Shown here in pieces: positions 54,161 through 63,540 of a DNA stretch of 64,000 nt (positions are counted from its first letter, which is position 1; each line of letters starts with the position of its first letter). The stretch covers positions 62,001 to 126,000 of the forward strand of contig NZ_LYXZ01000001.1 in NCBI RefSeq assembly GCF_001676615.1. Direction: 5' to 3'. The stretch comes from Labrys sp. WJW (GTDB lineage: Bacteria; Pseudomonadota; Alphaproteobacteria; Rhizobiales; Labraceae). Made by a program: the position numbers and the translations under genes. The notes under the pieces were generated by a model, which saw only the letters and a program-made list of their open reading frames with translations, was not told where the DNA came from and ran no database searches.

Positions 54161-56578
54161 ATGCTTCGCAGCCTCGCAATCTTTCTGAGCTCCGTCGCGT
54201 TGGTCGCCTGGGTTCCACCTGCTCTTGCGGAAATCTCATCAGGTGTACGGCAACAGAGCCACAATATCCAAGGCTTGCAGCAACCTGCCACGATGATCGT
54301 CGATCATTGGGGCATCGCACATCTCTATACCGCCAACCGGCGCGACGCGTTCTTCATGCAAGGCTACAATGCCGCGCGCGACCGCCTGTGGCAGATCGAT
54401 CTGTGGCGCAAGCGCGGCCTCGGTCTTCTGGCCAGGGATTTCGGGCCGAACTATGTCGAACAGGACCGAGCGGCGCGCCTGTTCCTCTATCGCGGCGACA
54501 TGGACAAGGAATGGCAGTCCTATGGCCCCAATGCAAAGGACTATGCGAACGCCTTCATCGCCGGCGTCAATGCCTATGTCCAGGAAACACGGGACGGCAC
54601 CCAGCCCCTGCCGGAGGAATTCAGGATCGCCGGATCGCGTCCCGACCAGTGGCATGTCGACGATATCGTGCGCATCCGCAGCCATGGCCTGACGCGCAAT
54701 GTCGAGCTCGAAGTGCAGCGCGCGCAAATTGCCTGCGCCGCCGGCCTCGACGCCGACAGGCTCCAGGCCCAGCTCGAGCCAGCATGGACGACCAAGCTTC
54801 CCGACGGCTTGGATCCCTGTACGATCCCGCGGGACGTACTCAAGGACTATACGCTCGCGACCGATCCGGTGAAATTCGGCGCGGGCAAGAAGGCGGCACA
54901 GGCGTATGATCCCGATACGCTGCTGGCGCAGGCACAGGACAGGGTCGACACGATCGGCTCCAACAATTGGGTCGTCTCCGGCAAGCGCACGGCAACCAGG
55001 CGGCCGATCCTCGCCAATGATCCGCATCGCGACCACAGCGTGCCGTCCCTGCGCTATATCGTTCACCTCGTCGCCCCGGGCATGAACGTGATCGGCGCCG
55101 GCGAACCGGCACTTCCCGGCATTTCGATCGGCCATAGTGACCGCATCGCCTTCGGCCTGACGATCTTCGGCATGGACCAGGAAGACCTCTATGTCGAGGC
55201 GCTCAATCCGAGCAATCCCGATCAGGTCAAGTTCGACGGGAATTGGGAACCGGTCCGGATCGTGCACGAAAAGGTCGAGGTCAAGGGCGGCGCCCCGCAG
55301 GATATCGAGATGCGCTTCACCCGGCACGGGCCGGTGCTTGCCAGCGATACCAAGCGAAACCTCGCCTTCACCATTCGCTCCGTGTGGTTCGAGCCGGGAA
55401 CCTCGGCCTATTTCGGCTCGTCCGACTACATGACGGCGAAAAACTGGCCGCAATTCCAGGCCGCCATGAAGCGCTGGGGCGCCCCTTCGGAAAACCAGAT
55501 CTATGCCGACACCAAGGGCAATATCGGCTGGCAACCGGGCGGAATGGCACCACGCCGCCTCAGCTATGACGGGTTGCTGCCGGTACCGGGCGACGGGCGC
55601 TATGAATGGCAGGGCTTTTTGCGCCTGGACGAATTGCCGAGCGTCTTCAATCCGAAGACCGGCTATTTCGCCACCGCCAACCAGATGAACCTGCCACAGG
55701 GCTATCCCATCGAACAGCGCCGCATCGGCTTCGATTCCTGGGCCAACCCTGCTCGTTGGGACCGCATCGTCGAGGTATTGCAGGACAAGAAGAAATTCAG
55801 CCTTGCCGATGCGATGGACCTGCAGAACGACGACACCACCATGCTGGGGCGCCGCCTGATCGCGCTGCTCAAGCCCCTGCAATCAGACGATCCCCAAATC
55901 GCCAAGGGACTCCAGCTCCTGCACGACTGGAATGCGAGCGACGACCGCGACAGCGCGGCCGCCGCTCTGTTCGAGGTGTGGATCAGCAAGCATATCGGCC
56001 CGGCCCTGGTGAATGCCAGCGTGCCTGAAGCCGCCCGCGCCCTCATTCCCAAGCCGAGTGTCGGCGCGATGTTCGAGCTTCTGGAAAAGCCGGACGCCTC
56101 ACTCGGTCCCGATCCGGCCAAGGCGCGCGACACGCTGCTGCTGCAGAGCATCGGCGCCGCGGTCGCCGATGTTTCCAAGCTTCTCGGCGAGGATGCCGGC
56201 CAATGGCGCTGGGGCAGGCTGCACCATGCCCAGTTCGATCACGCGCTGATGCCTCTGGCCGATCCCTCGACCCAGGCGCAGATGCGCGTCGGCCCGCTCG
56301 AGCTCGGCGGCGCCAGCAACGTGCCCCATGCCGCCAGCTATCGCAGCTCGGACTTTCGCCTGACCTCCGGGGCCTCCTTCCGGATGGTGCTGGACGTCGG
56401 TAATTGGGACGCCAGCCGCGCCATCAATACGCCCGGGCAATCGGGCAATTCCTTCAGCCCGCATTACCGCGATCTCGCGCCGCTATGGGCCGACGGGCGA
56501 TATGTGCCCCTGCTCTATTCCAAGCCGGCAATTGAGAATGCGGCGAGCGAAATCGTGACCTACACGCCCGCGAAATAG
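54161..56578 (+). CDS. Penicillin-acylase family N-terminal nucleophile hydrolase, exported
   Basis: An 805-residue precursor with a signal peptide ending PPALA. The alpha part includes DHWGIAHLYTANRRDAFFMQGY and RDRLWQIDLWRKRGLGLLA. The beta part begins at the catalytic Ser267 in TIGSNNWVVSG, exposed by self-cleavage, and continues with LANDPHRDHSVPS and LPGISIGHSDRIAFGLTIFG. Members hydrolyse penicillins or acyl-homoserine lactones in the periplasm. Substrate preference cannot be told from the sequence. The length matches the family. It stands alone between two hairpin or AT-rich regions. Confidence 0.9.
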   Translation: MLRSLAIFLSSVALVAWVPPALAEISSGVRQQSHNIQGLQQPATMIVDHWGIAHLYTANRRDAFFMQGYNAARDRLWQIDLWRKRGLGLLARDFGPNYVEQDRAARLFLYRGDMDKEWQSYGPNAKDYANAFIAGVNAYVQETRDGTQPLPEEFRIAGSRPDQWHVDDIVRIRSHGLTRNVELEVQRAQIACAAGLDADRLQAQLEPAWTTKLPDGLDPCTIPRDVLKDYTLATDPVKFGAGKKAAQAYDPDTLLAQAQDRVDTIGSNNWVVSGKRTATRRPILANDPHRDHSVPSLRYIVHLVAPGMNVIGAGEPALPGISIGHSDRIAFGLTIFGMDQEDLYVEALNPSNPDQVKFDGNWEPVRIVHEKVEVKGGAPQDIEMRFTRHGPVLASDTKRNLAFTIRSVWFEPGTSAYFGSSDYMTAKNWPQFQAAMKRWGAPSENQIYADTKGNIGWQPGGMAPRRLSYDGLLPVPGDGRYEWQGFLRLDELPSVFNPKTGYFATANQMNLPQGYPIEQRRIGFDSWANPARWDRIVEVLQDKKKFSLADAMDLQNDDTTMLGRRLIALLKPLQSDDPQIAKGLQLLHDWNASDDRDSAAAALFEVWISKHIGPALVNASVPEAARALIPKPSVGAMFELLEKPDASLGPDPAKARDTLLLQSIGAAVADVSKLLGEDAGQWRWGRLHHAQFDHALMPLADPSTQAQMRVGPLELGGASNVPHAASYRSSDFRLTSGASFRMVLDVGNWDASRAINTPGQSGNSFSPHYRDLAPLWADGRYVPLLYSKPAIENAASEIVTYTPAK

Positions 56579-56603
56579 CGGTAGCAACGAGGCCACGAAC
56601 CCA

Positions 56604-56630
56604 TTTCGGCGCCACGGGGTGGCACCGAAA
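56604..56630 (+). terminator. Hairpin after the acylase gene
   Basis: TTTCGGCGCCAC and GTGGCACCGAAA pair over 12 positions with one mismatch and a GGG loop, 25 bases beyond the acylase stop. A second small palindrome GCCTAA-TTG-TTAGGC follows at 56642-56656. No T-run is present, so terminator function is probable rather than certain. Confidence 0.5.
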
Positions 56631-56753
56631 GGCAGCAATTCGCCTAATTGTTAGGCATGCTTAAATTATTGCCCTCCCCTTGAAGCATTCCAGCGCCTCG
56701 TCCCGGCCCCCTGCCAGCGGGCTCTGCGCTGTCGAGAACTGCCTCACCCCGAT

Positions 56754-56769
56754 TGGCACGCCGCTTGCA
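56754..56769 (+). promoter_or_regulatory. Sigma-54 (RpoN) promoter of the urea transport operon
   Basis: TGGCACG-N4-TTGCA matches the full -24/-12 consensus of sigma-54 promoters. It lies 41 bases before urtA in the right orientation. Urea uptake is commonly placed under NtrC and sigma-54 control in nitrogen limitation, which fits. I did not locate a clear NtrC enhancer site upstream. Confidence 0.85.
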
Positions 56770-56810
56770 GGAGCCCTACGGGATCCAACAAGAAGCAAGG
56801 GGAAGGCGTC

Positions 56811-58109
56811 ATGTCCAAACTCGGAAGACTCGGTCATTGCCTGTCGGGCGGCATCATCGCGATGTTGATCACCTGCGGTGCAGCCAGCGCCGAAGAAAAC
56901 ACCATCAAGATCGGCATCCTGCATTCTCTGTCCGGCACGATGGCGATTTCCGAGACGACGCTCAAGGACGCCATGCTCATGCTGATCGAGGAGCAGAACA
57001 AGAAAGGCGGCGTGCTCGGGCGCAAGCTGGAGGCCGTGGTCGTCGACCCGGCCTCGAACTGGCCGCTTTTCGCCGAGAAGGCCCGCGATCTCCTGGGCAA
57101 GGACAAGGTGGCGGCGGTGTTCGGCTGCTGGACCTCGGTCAGCCGCAAATCCGTGCTGCCGGTCTTCAAGGAACTCGACGGCCTCCTGTTCTACCCGGTG
57201 CAATATGAGGGCCAGGAGAGCGAGCGCAACGTCTTCTATACCGGCGCGGCGCCGAACCAGCAGGCCATCCCGGCCGTCGACTATCTGATGAGCCAAGAAG
57301 GCGTGAAGCGCTGGGTGCTGGCGGGGACCGATTATGTCTACCCCCAGACCACCAACAAGATCCTGCAGGCCTATCTCCAGTCCAAGGGCGTGGCCAAGGA
57401 CGACATCATGGTCAACTACACGCCCTTCGGCCAGTCCGACTGGCAGACCATCGTCTCCGACATCAAGAAATTTGGTTCGGCCGGCAAGAAGACCGCCGTC
57501 ATCTCCACCATCAATGGCGACGCCAACGTGCCCTTCTACAAGGAACTCGCCAATCAGGGCATCAAGGCCGAGGACATCCCCGTCGTCGCCTTCTCCGTGG
57601 GCGAGGAGGAACTGGCCGGCCTCGACACCGGCCCGCTGGTCGGCCACCTCACGGCCTGGAACTATTTCCAGTCGGTCGATACCCCGGCCAATGCCCAGTT
57701 CATCAAGACCTGGCGCGCCTTCACTAAGAACGACAAGCGCGTCACCAACGATCCGATGGAAGCGCATTATATCGGCTTCAACATGTGGGTGAAGGCGGTG
57801 GAGAAGGCCGGCACCACCGATCCCGACGCGGTGATCGACGCCATTGTCGGGGTATCCGTGCCCAATCTTTCGGGCAGCTATTCGACCATGATGCCCAATC
57901 ATCACATCACCAAGCCGGTCCTGATCGGCGAGATCCAGGCCGACGGCCAGATGCAGACCGTCTGGCAGAGCTCGGGACTGCTGGTAGGCGATGAATGGTC
58001 GGACTACCTGCCGGATTCCAAGGATCTGATCGCCGATTGGCGCAAGCCGCTCTCCTGCGGCAATTTCAACGTCGCCACCGGCAAATGCGGCGGCCAGGGC
58101 ACGAACTAG
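56811..58109 (+). CDS. urtA: Urea ABC transporter, substrate-binding protein UrtA
   Basis: A 432-residue periplasmic protein with a signal peptide ending GAASA. IKIGILHSLSGTMAISETTL, AAVFGCWTSVSRKSVLPVFK and LLFYPVQYEGQESERNVFYT are diagnostic of UrtA within the branched-chain amino-acid/amide binding family. GGGGAAGG precedes the ATG. It captures urea for the UrtBC permease encoded next. The gene is the first of the operon behind the sigma-54 promoter. Confidence 0.96.
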   Translation: MSKLGRLGHCLSGGIIAMLITCGAASAEENTIKIGILHSLSGTMAISETTLKDAMLMLIEEQNKKGGVLGRKLEAVVVDPASNWPLFAEKARDLLGKDKVAAVFGCWTSVSRKSVLPVFKELDGLLFYPVQYEGQESERNVFYTGAAPNQQAIPAVDYLMSQEGVKRWVLAGTDYVYPQTTNKILQAYLQSKGVAKDDIMVNYTPFGQSDWQTIVSDIKKFGSAGKKTAVISTINGDANVPFYKELANQGIKAEDIPVVAFSVGEEELAGLDTGPLVGHLTAWNYFQSVDTPANAQFIKTWRAFTKNDKRVTNDPMEAHYIGFNMWVKAVEKAGTTDPDAVIDAIVGVSVPNLSGSYSTMMPNHHITKPVLIGEIQADGQMQTVWQSSGLLVGDEWSDYLPDSKDLIADWRKPLSCGNFNVATGKCGGQGTN

Positions 58110-58117
58110 GCGCTGGC

Positions 58118-59776
58118 ATGCTCTTCCGCAAACCCTTCCGTCTCCAGTTGCGCTCCGCCATGCGTGGATATCGTTTCCTAATCCTGGCCCTATGGGCCTG
58201 CCTCCTGACGCCCGGCCTCGTCCACGCCGATGAAGCCGGCATCAGGACCGGCCTGGCCAAGCTGGCCGGCGCCACGAACTTCCAGCAGGTCGAAGCCGTG
58301 GTGCGCGAACTGGCCGGGAGCGGGGATGCGCTGGCAGCCCGCCCGCTCGCGGCGCTGGCGGATGGCAATCTGTGCTGGCGCCAATCCGACAAGGCGATCC
58401 TGATCGCCTCCGGCTCCGGCGATCCGCTCACGGTCGCCGATCCGGTCACCGGCGCCGTGCAGGGAACGGCAGGCAAGAGCGAACTCGTCAGGATCAAGGT
58501 CAACAACGCCATCCGGCGGGCGATCAGGGAGGCGAGCGGCTCGCTCACACTCGCCTCCCCCGACAAGGCGGCACGCCTCGCGGCCGCCGACACATTGACC
58601 CAGACACCCGACCCCGGCGCTCTGCCGGCTCTCGACAGCGCCATCGCCAGGGAGACCGATACGGCCGTCAAGGCCCGGCTGGAGACGGCGCGGGCTGCCG
58701 CGACCTTGTTCTCCGACAAACCCCAGGCCGACAAGAGTGTGGCCATCGGGCAGGTAGCCTCCCTGGGCACCCGCGAAGCTGCTGCCCTGCTTGGCCGTTT
58801 CGAAGCCGGTGCCGATGGAGCCCTGAAAGATGAGGCCGCCGCCGGCATCCGCACCATCGATGCGCGCCTGAAGCTGTGGGACCTGGCACAGAATGTCTGG
58901 TACGGCGTCTCGCTGGCCTCGGTGCTGCTGCTGGCCGCCATCGGCCTTGCCATCACCTTCGGCGTGCTCGGCGTCATCAACATGGCGCATGGCGAGATGG
59001 TGATGATCGGCGCCTACACCACCTTCGTCGTGCAGGAAGCCATACGCGCCTCTGCACCCGGCTTGATCGACTGGTCGCTGCTGATCGCCCTGCCCCTGGC
59101 CTTCCTGGTTGCGGGCGCCGTCGGTGTCGTCATCGAGCGCGGCATCATCCGCTTTCTCTATGACCGCCCACTGGAGACCCTGCTGGCGACCTGGGGCGTC
59201 TCGCTGATCCTGCAGCAGGGCATCCGCGTGATCTTCGGGCCGACGAACCGCGAGGTCGCCAATCCTGGCTGGATGTCCGGCAGCATCAGCGTCGGCGAAC
59301 TGACCATCACCGCCAACCGGCTGTGGATCTTCGCCTTCTCGATCGCGGTGTTCATCGCCCTGCGCCTCATCCTCAATCGCACCCGCTGGGGCTTGCAGAT
59401 GCGCGCCGTCACCCAGAACCGGCGCATGGCGTCCTCGATGGGCATCCGCACGCCCAGGGTCGACGCGCTGACCTTCGGCCTCGGCTCCGGCATCGCCGGC
59501 ATTGCCGGCGTCGCCCTCAGCCAGATCGGCAATGTCTCGCCCAATCTGGGCCAGGGCTACATCATCGATTCCTTCATGGTCGTGGTATTCGGCGGCGTCG
59601 GCAATCTGTGGGGCACGCTCTTGGGCGCATTGACGCTCGGCATCGCCAACAAGTTCCTCGAACCCTATGCCGGCGCGGTCCTCGGCAAGATCATCGTGCT
59701 CGTCTTCATCATCCTCTTCATCCAGAAGCGCCCGCGTGGCCTGTTCGCGCCCAAGGGCCGGGCGGTGGAAGCATGA
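58118..59776 (+). CDS. urtB: Urea ABC transporter, permease UrtB
   Basis: A 552-residue permease. An exported N-terminal domain of about 260 residues (Ala/Asp-rich helices after a signal sequence) precedes the LivH-type membrane part with about eight spans, as usual for UrtB. FGVLGVINMAHGEMVMIGAY, the ERGIIRFLYDRPLETLLATW segment and MRAVTQNRRMASSMGIRTPR are family hallmarks. ATG 58157 is an alternative start within the signal region. Its stop overlaps the urtC start (ATGA). Confidence 0.94.
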   Translation: MLFRKPFRLQLRSAMRGYRFLILALWACLLTPGLVHADEAGIRTGLAKLAGATNFQQVEAVVRELAGSGDALAARPLAALADGNLCWRQSDKAILIASGSGDPLTVADPVTGAVQGTAGKSELVRIKVNNAIRRAIREASGSLTLASPDKAARLAAADTLTQTPDPGALPALDSAIARETDTAVKARLETARAAATLFSDKPQADKSVAIGQVASLGTREAAALLGRFEAGADGALKDEAAAGIRTIDARLKLWDLAQNVWYGVSLASVLLLAAIGLAITFGVLGVINMAHGEMVMIGAYTTFVVQEAIRASAPGLIDWSLLIALPLAFLVAGAVGVVIERGIIRFLYDRPLETLLATWGVSLILQQGIRVIFGPTNREVANPGWMSGSISVGELTITANRLWIFAFSIAVFIALRLILNRTRWGLQMRAVTQNRRMASSMGIRTPRVDALTFGLGSGIAGIAGVALSQIGNVSPNLGQGYIIDSFMVVVFGGVGNLWGTLLGALTLGIANKFLEPYAGAVLGKIIVLVFIILFIQKRPRGLFAPKGRAVEA

Positions 59777-60939
59777 TCCTCGCAACCCTCCTCAAGAACG
59801 GCCTCGACCGCCGCCTGTCCATCCTCGTGGCGCTTCTCGTGGCGGCGGCCGTGCTGGTGCCGGTCCTGCACCTGGCGGTACCGGCAGACAGCGCCTTCCA
59901 TGTGCCCGCCTATCTCGTGGCGTTGCTCGGCAAATACCTCACCTATGCCCTGCTCGCCCTCTCGCTCGATCTCGTCTGGGGCTATTGCGGGCTTCTCTCG
60001 CTCGGTCACGGCGCCTTCTTCGCACTGGGTGGCTATGCCATGGGCATGTACCTGATGCGCGGGATCGGCGATCGCGGCGTCTATGGCAACCCGGTCCTGC
60101 CCGACTTCATGGTGTTCCTGAACTGGCAGGAACTGCCCTGGTTCTGGTACGGCTTCGACAAGTTCTGGTTCGCCGCGCTGATGGCGATGGCCGTACCCGG
60201 CCTGCTCGCCTTCGCCTTCGGCTGGTTCGCCTTTCGCAGCCGCGTCAATGGCGTCTACCTCTCGATCATCACCCAGGCGATGACCTATGCGCTCATGCTC
60301 GCCTTCTTCCGCAACGACATGGGGTTCGGCGGCAATAACGGGCTGACCGATTTCAAGGATGTGCTCGGCTTTTCCCTGCAGGCGCCGGGTACGCGCGCGG
60401 CCCTGTTCGCCGCCAGCGCCCTGATGCTGGCCCTGTTCGTTACGCTCGCCGCCATGATCACCAGCTCCAAGCTCGGCAAGCTCATGGTCGCCGTTCGCGA
60501 TGCCGAATATCGCTCCCGCTTTCTCGGCTGGCGGCCGGAAAACATCAAGCTGTTCGCCTTCACCTTCTCGGCGGTGATGGCCGGCATTGCCGGTGCGCTC
60601 TATGTCCCGCAGGTGGGCATCATCAATCCCGGCGAGTTCTCGCCGGCCAATTCCATCGAGGTGGTGATCTGGACCGCCATCGGCGGCCGCGGCACCCTGA
60701 TCGGGCCGGTGATCGGCGCCATCGGCGTCAACTGGGCGAAGAGCTGGTTCACGGCCGCCTTGCCCGATCTATGGCTGTTCGCACTCGGCGCCCTTTTCGT
60801 CGCCATGCCGCTGCTGCTGCCACGGGGCCTGGTCGGCGCCTTCGAGCATTGGCGCCGGTCCAAATCCCCTCGCAAGGTCCCCGCGAGCAAGGCGCTAGTG
60901 GCCGCCCAAAGCGACACCGCGGAGGAAGCGGCCTCATGA
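59773..60939 (+). CDS. urtC: Urea ABC transporter, permease UrtC
   Basis: A 388-residue LivM-type permease with about ten spans. LDLVWGYCGLLSLGHGAFFA, YAMGMYLMR and MVAVRDAEYRSRFLGWRPEN are UrtC signatures. It pairs with UrtB to form the channel. The ATG overlaps the urtB stop and its own stop overlaps urtD, so the operon is tightly coupled. Confidence 0.95.
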   Translation: MILATLLKNGLDRRLSILVALLVAAAVLVPVLHLAVPADSAFHVPAYLVALLGKYLTYALLALSLDLVWGYCGLLSLGHGAFFALGGYAMGMYLMRGIGDRGVYGNPVLPDFMVFLNWQELPWFWYGFDKFWFAALMAMAVPGLLAFAFGWFAFRSRVNGVYLSIITQAMTYALMLAFFRNDMGFGGNNGLTDFKDVLGFSLQAPGTRAALFAASALMLALFVTLAAMITSSKLGKLMVAVRDAEYRSRFLGWRPENIKLFAFTFSAVMAGIAGALYVPQVGIINPGEFSPANSIEVVIWTAIGGRGTLIGPVIGAIGVNWAKSWFTAALPDLWLFALGALFVAMPLLLPRGLVGAFEHWRRSKSPRKVPASKALVAAQSDTAEEAAS

Positions 60940-61685
60940 CCCAGCAACCGCAGAGCATCCTCTATCTCGACGGCGTCAGCGTCAGCTTTGACGGCTTCAA
61001 AGCCATCAACAATCTCTCGCTCATCCTGGAACCCGGCGAGATGCGCGCCATCATCGGCCCGAACGGGGCCGGCAAGACCACGATGATGGACATCATCACC
61101 GGCAAGACCCGGCCCGATAGCGGCGAGGTCTTCTTCGATGGCGAACATGATTTGACCAAGCTCGACGAGACCGACATCGCCAATCTCGGCATCGGCCGCA
61201 AGTTCCAGAAGCCGACCGTATTCGAAACCCATACGGTCGAGGACAATATCGCCTTGTCCCTCAAGGGCAAGCGCGGCATCTTCGCCGCCCTGTTCGACCA
61301 GCGCTCGCGCTCCGAAAACGAGCGCATCGATGAGATCCTCGCCACCGTCCGTCTCGAACAGCGGCGTGACGACAAGGCGGCCGGGCTGTCGCACGGCCAG
61401 AAGCAATGGCTGGAGATCGGCATGCTGCTGGCCCAGAACCCCAAGCTCCTGCTCGTCGACGAGCCGGTGGCCGGCATGACCGATGCCGAGACAGCACAGA
61501 CCGGCGATCTCCTCCGGCAGATCGCCCGTTCGCATTCGGTCGTCGTCGTCGAGCACGACATGCATTTCGTGCGCGAGCTCGGGGTGAAGGTGACCTGCCT
61601 GCACGAAGGCAGCGTGCTGTCCGAGGGGCGGTTCGACCATGTCTCGGCCGACCCGCGGGTCGTCGAAGTCTATCTGGGGAGATAG
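60936..61685 (+). CDS. urtD: Urea ABC transporter, ATP-binding protein UrtD
   Basis: A 249-residue LivG-type ATPase. Walker A GPNGAGKTT, GRKFQKPTVFETHTVEDNIA, signature LSHGQKQWLEIGMLL and Walker B LLLVDEPVAGMTD are characteristic of UrtD. It starts in the overlap with urtC (ATGA) and drives urea import with UrtE. Confidence 0.96.
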   Translation: MTQQPQSILYLDGVSVSFDGFKAINNLSLILEPGEMRAIIGPNGAGKTTMMDIITGKTRPDSGEVFFDGEHDLTKLDETDIANLGIGRKFQKPTVFETHTVEDNIALSLKGKRGIFAALFDQRSRSENERIDEILATVRLEQRRDDKAAGLSHGQKQWLEIGMLLAQNPKLLLVDEPVAGMTDAETAQTGDLLRQIARSHSVVVVEHDMHFVRELGVKVTCLHEGSVLSEGRFDHVSADPRVVEVYLGR

Positions 61686-61690
61686 AGGGC

Positions 61691-62389
61691 ATGATGTTGT
61701 CCGTCAGTGATCTCACTCTCCACTATGGCGCTGCTCAGGCGCTGCGCGGCGTGTCGCTACAGGCCGAAACCGGCAAGGTCACCTGCATCCTCGGGCGCAA
61801 CGGGGTCGGCAAGACCAGCCTGATGCGCACCATCGCCGGCCAGCACCGGCCGAGCGCCGGCTCCGTCAGCTTCGAGGGCAAACCGCTCGGCCGCAGCCCG
61901 GCCCATGACAGGGCCAGGCTCGGCATCGCCCTCGTGCCCCAGGGCCGCGAGATCTTTCCCCTGCTGACGGTGAAGGAAAACCTGCAGACCGGCTTTGCGC
62001 CGCTCAAGCGCGCCGAGCGCAGCATTCCGAGCCATATATTCGAGCTGTTCCCCGTGCTCGCCCAGATGCTGCAACGCCGAGGCGGCGACCTCTCGGGCGG
62101 CCAGCAGCAACAGCTCGCCATCGGCCGGGCGCTGGTAACCCGCCCCAAGCTCCTGTTGCTCGACGAACCCACAGAGGGCATCCAGCCTTCCGTGATCAAG
62201 GATATCGGCCGAGCCATCGCGTTCCTGCGTGATCAGATGGGCATGACCATCCTCCTGGTCGAGCAATATCTCGACTTCGCGCGCGAACTGGCCGATCGTG
62301 TCGTCATCATGGATCGCGGCGAGATCGTTTTTTCCGGCGAGGCCGCCGACCTGGACAAGCCCGATGTACGCCGACATCTCCTGCTTTGA
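61691..62389 (+). CDS. urtE: Urea ABC transporter, ATP-binding protein UrtE
   Basis: A 232-residue LivF-type ATPase. Walker A GRNGVGKTS, GREIFPLLTVKENLQTGF, signature LSGGQQQQLAIGRAL and Walker B LLLLDEPTEGIQ are typical. A second ATG follows at 61694. The last 26 bases overlap ureD in another frame, tying transporter and urease maturation together. Confidence 0.95.
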   Translation: MMLSVSDLTLHYGAAQALRGVSLQAETGKVTCILGRNGVGKTSLMRTIAGQHRPSAGSVSFEGKPLGRSPAHDRARLGIALVPQGREIFPLLTVKENLQTGFAPLKRAERSIPSHIFELFPVLAQMLQRRGGDLSGGQQQQLAIGRALVTRPKLLLLDEPTEGIQPSVIKDIGRAIAFLRDQMGMTILLVEQYLDFARELADRVVIMDRGEIVFSGEAADLDKPDVRRHLLL

Positions 62390-63206
62390 CGTCAGGAAGG
62401 CCCCACTCCGCCTCGAACGGGCCCAGGGCGTCGCCCGCCTGGCCTTTCGCCAGCGTGACGGTGCAACCAGACTGGCGACCCTCTATCAGGAAGGATGCGC
62501 CAAGGTACGGTTGCCGCGGCCACTGCCTGGAACGCAGCCGGAGGCTATCCTCATCAACACGGCGGGCGGCCTGACCGGTGGCGACAGGCTCACCTTCGAG
62601 GTCGTGGCGGGGCCGGCGAGTTCGGCCACCATCACCACCCAGGCCTGCGAACGCATCTACCGCTCGACAGGCGAGGATACGGTTGTCGTCAACCGGTTGG
62701 CTGCCGAGGCTGGCGCTCGCCTCGCCTGGCTGCCGCAGGAAACCATCCTGTTCGACGGTGGCCGCCTCGTCCGGCGTCTCGAGGTCGACCTGGCCGAAAG
62801 CGCTGAACTGCTTGCCGTCGAGGCCGTGCTGTTCGGCCGTGCCGCCATGGGCGAAGTGGTGCGCAGCGGCGCCTTGAAGGATCGTTGGCGGGTCCGCTGC
62901 AACGGAAAACTGATCTTCGCCGATGATTTTCGCCTGGAGGACGATATCGCCGGTTGCCTTGCCGCCCGCGCGACTTTGGGAGGGCATCGGGCCATGGCGA
63001 CGGTTCTCGCCGTCTGCTCGGAGCCGGAGGAGCGGATCGACCGGGTACGCGACATCATCGGTAGCCATGGCGGCACCAGCGCCTGGGACGGCAAGCTCGT
63101 GGTGCGCCTCCTGGCTGAAGACAGCCTGGCGCTCAGGCATCGCCTCGAACCCCTCCTGTCTTTTCTGCTCGCCGACCGTCCCCTGCCGAAAGTTTGGCAG
63201 CTCTAA
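62364..63206 (+). CDS. ureD: Urease accessory protein UreD
   Basis: A 280-residue protein with the UreD markers [47 protein letters not shown] and [13 protein letters not shown]. UreD forms the scaffold with UreF and UreG that delivers nickel to urease. ATG 62364 lies within the end of urtE, so its translation is probably coupled. UreF and UreG are expected beyond the right edge. Confidence 0.95.
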   Translation: MYADISCFDVRKAPLRLERAQGVARLAFRQRDGATRLATLYQEGCAKVRLPRPLPGTQPEAILINTAGGLTGGDRLTFEVVAGPASSATITTQACERIYRSTGEDTVVVNRLAAEAGARLAWLPQETILFDGGRLVRRLEVDLAESAELLAVEAVLFGRAAMGEVVRSGALKDRWRVRCNGKLIFADDFRLEDDIAGCLAARATLGGHRAMATVLAVCSEPEERIDRVRDIIGSHGGTSAWDGKLVVRLLAEDSLALRHRLEPLLSFLLADRPLPKVWQL

Positions 63207-63220
63207 CAACCGGAACTCGC

Positions 63221-63523
63221 ATGAACCTCACGCCCCGCGAAAAAGACAAGCTCCTGATAGCCATGGCGGCCATGGTGGCGCGCCGGCGCCTCGAACGCGG
63301 CGTCAAGCTCAACCATCCAGAGGCGATCGCCCTCATCAGCGATTTCGTGGTCGAAGGTGCGCGAGACGGGCGCTCGGTCGCCGATCTCATGGAGGCCGGC
63401 GCGCATGTGCTGACGCGCGAGCAGGTGATGCCCGGCATCGCCGAGATGATCCACGACGTGCAGGTGGAAGCGACCTTTCCGGACGGAACCAAGCTGGTCA
63501 CCGTGCACGAACCCATCCGATAG
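63221..63523 (+). CDS. ureA: Urease gamma subunit UreA
   Basis: A 100-residue protein of the standard gamma-subunit length. [50 protein letters not shown] and [20 protein letters not shown] are the diagnostic segments. It assembles with the beta and alpha subunits (genes not yet reached) into the nickel enzyme that splits urea to ammonia and carbonic acid. Confidence 0.97.
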   Translation: MNLTPREKDKLLIAMAAMVARRRLERGVKLNHPEAIALISDFVVEGARDGRSVADLMEAGAHVLTREQVMPGIAEMIHDVQVEATFPDGTKLVTVHEPIR

Positions 63524-63540
63524 ACTGTGGAAGAAAGACC

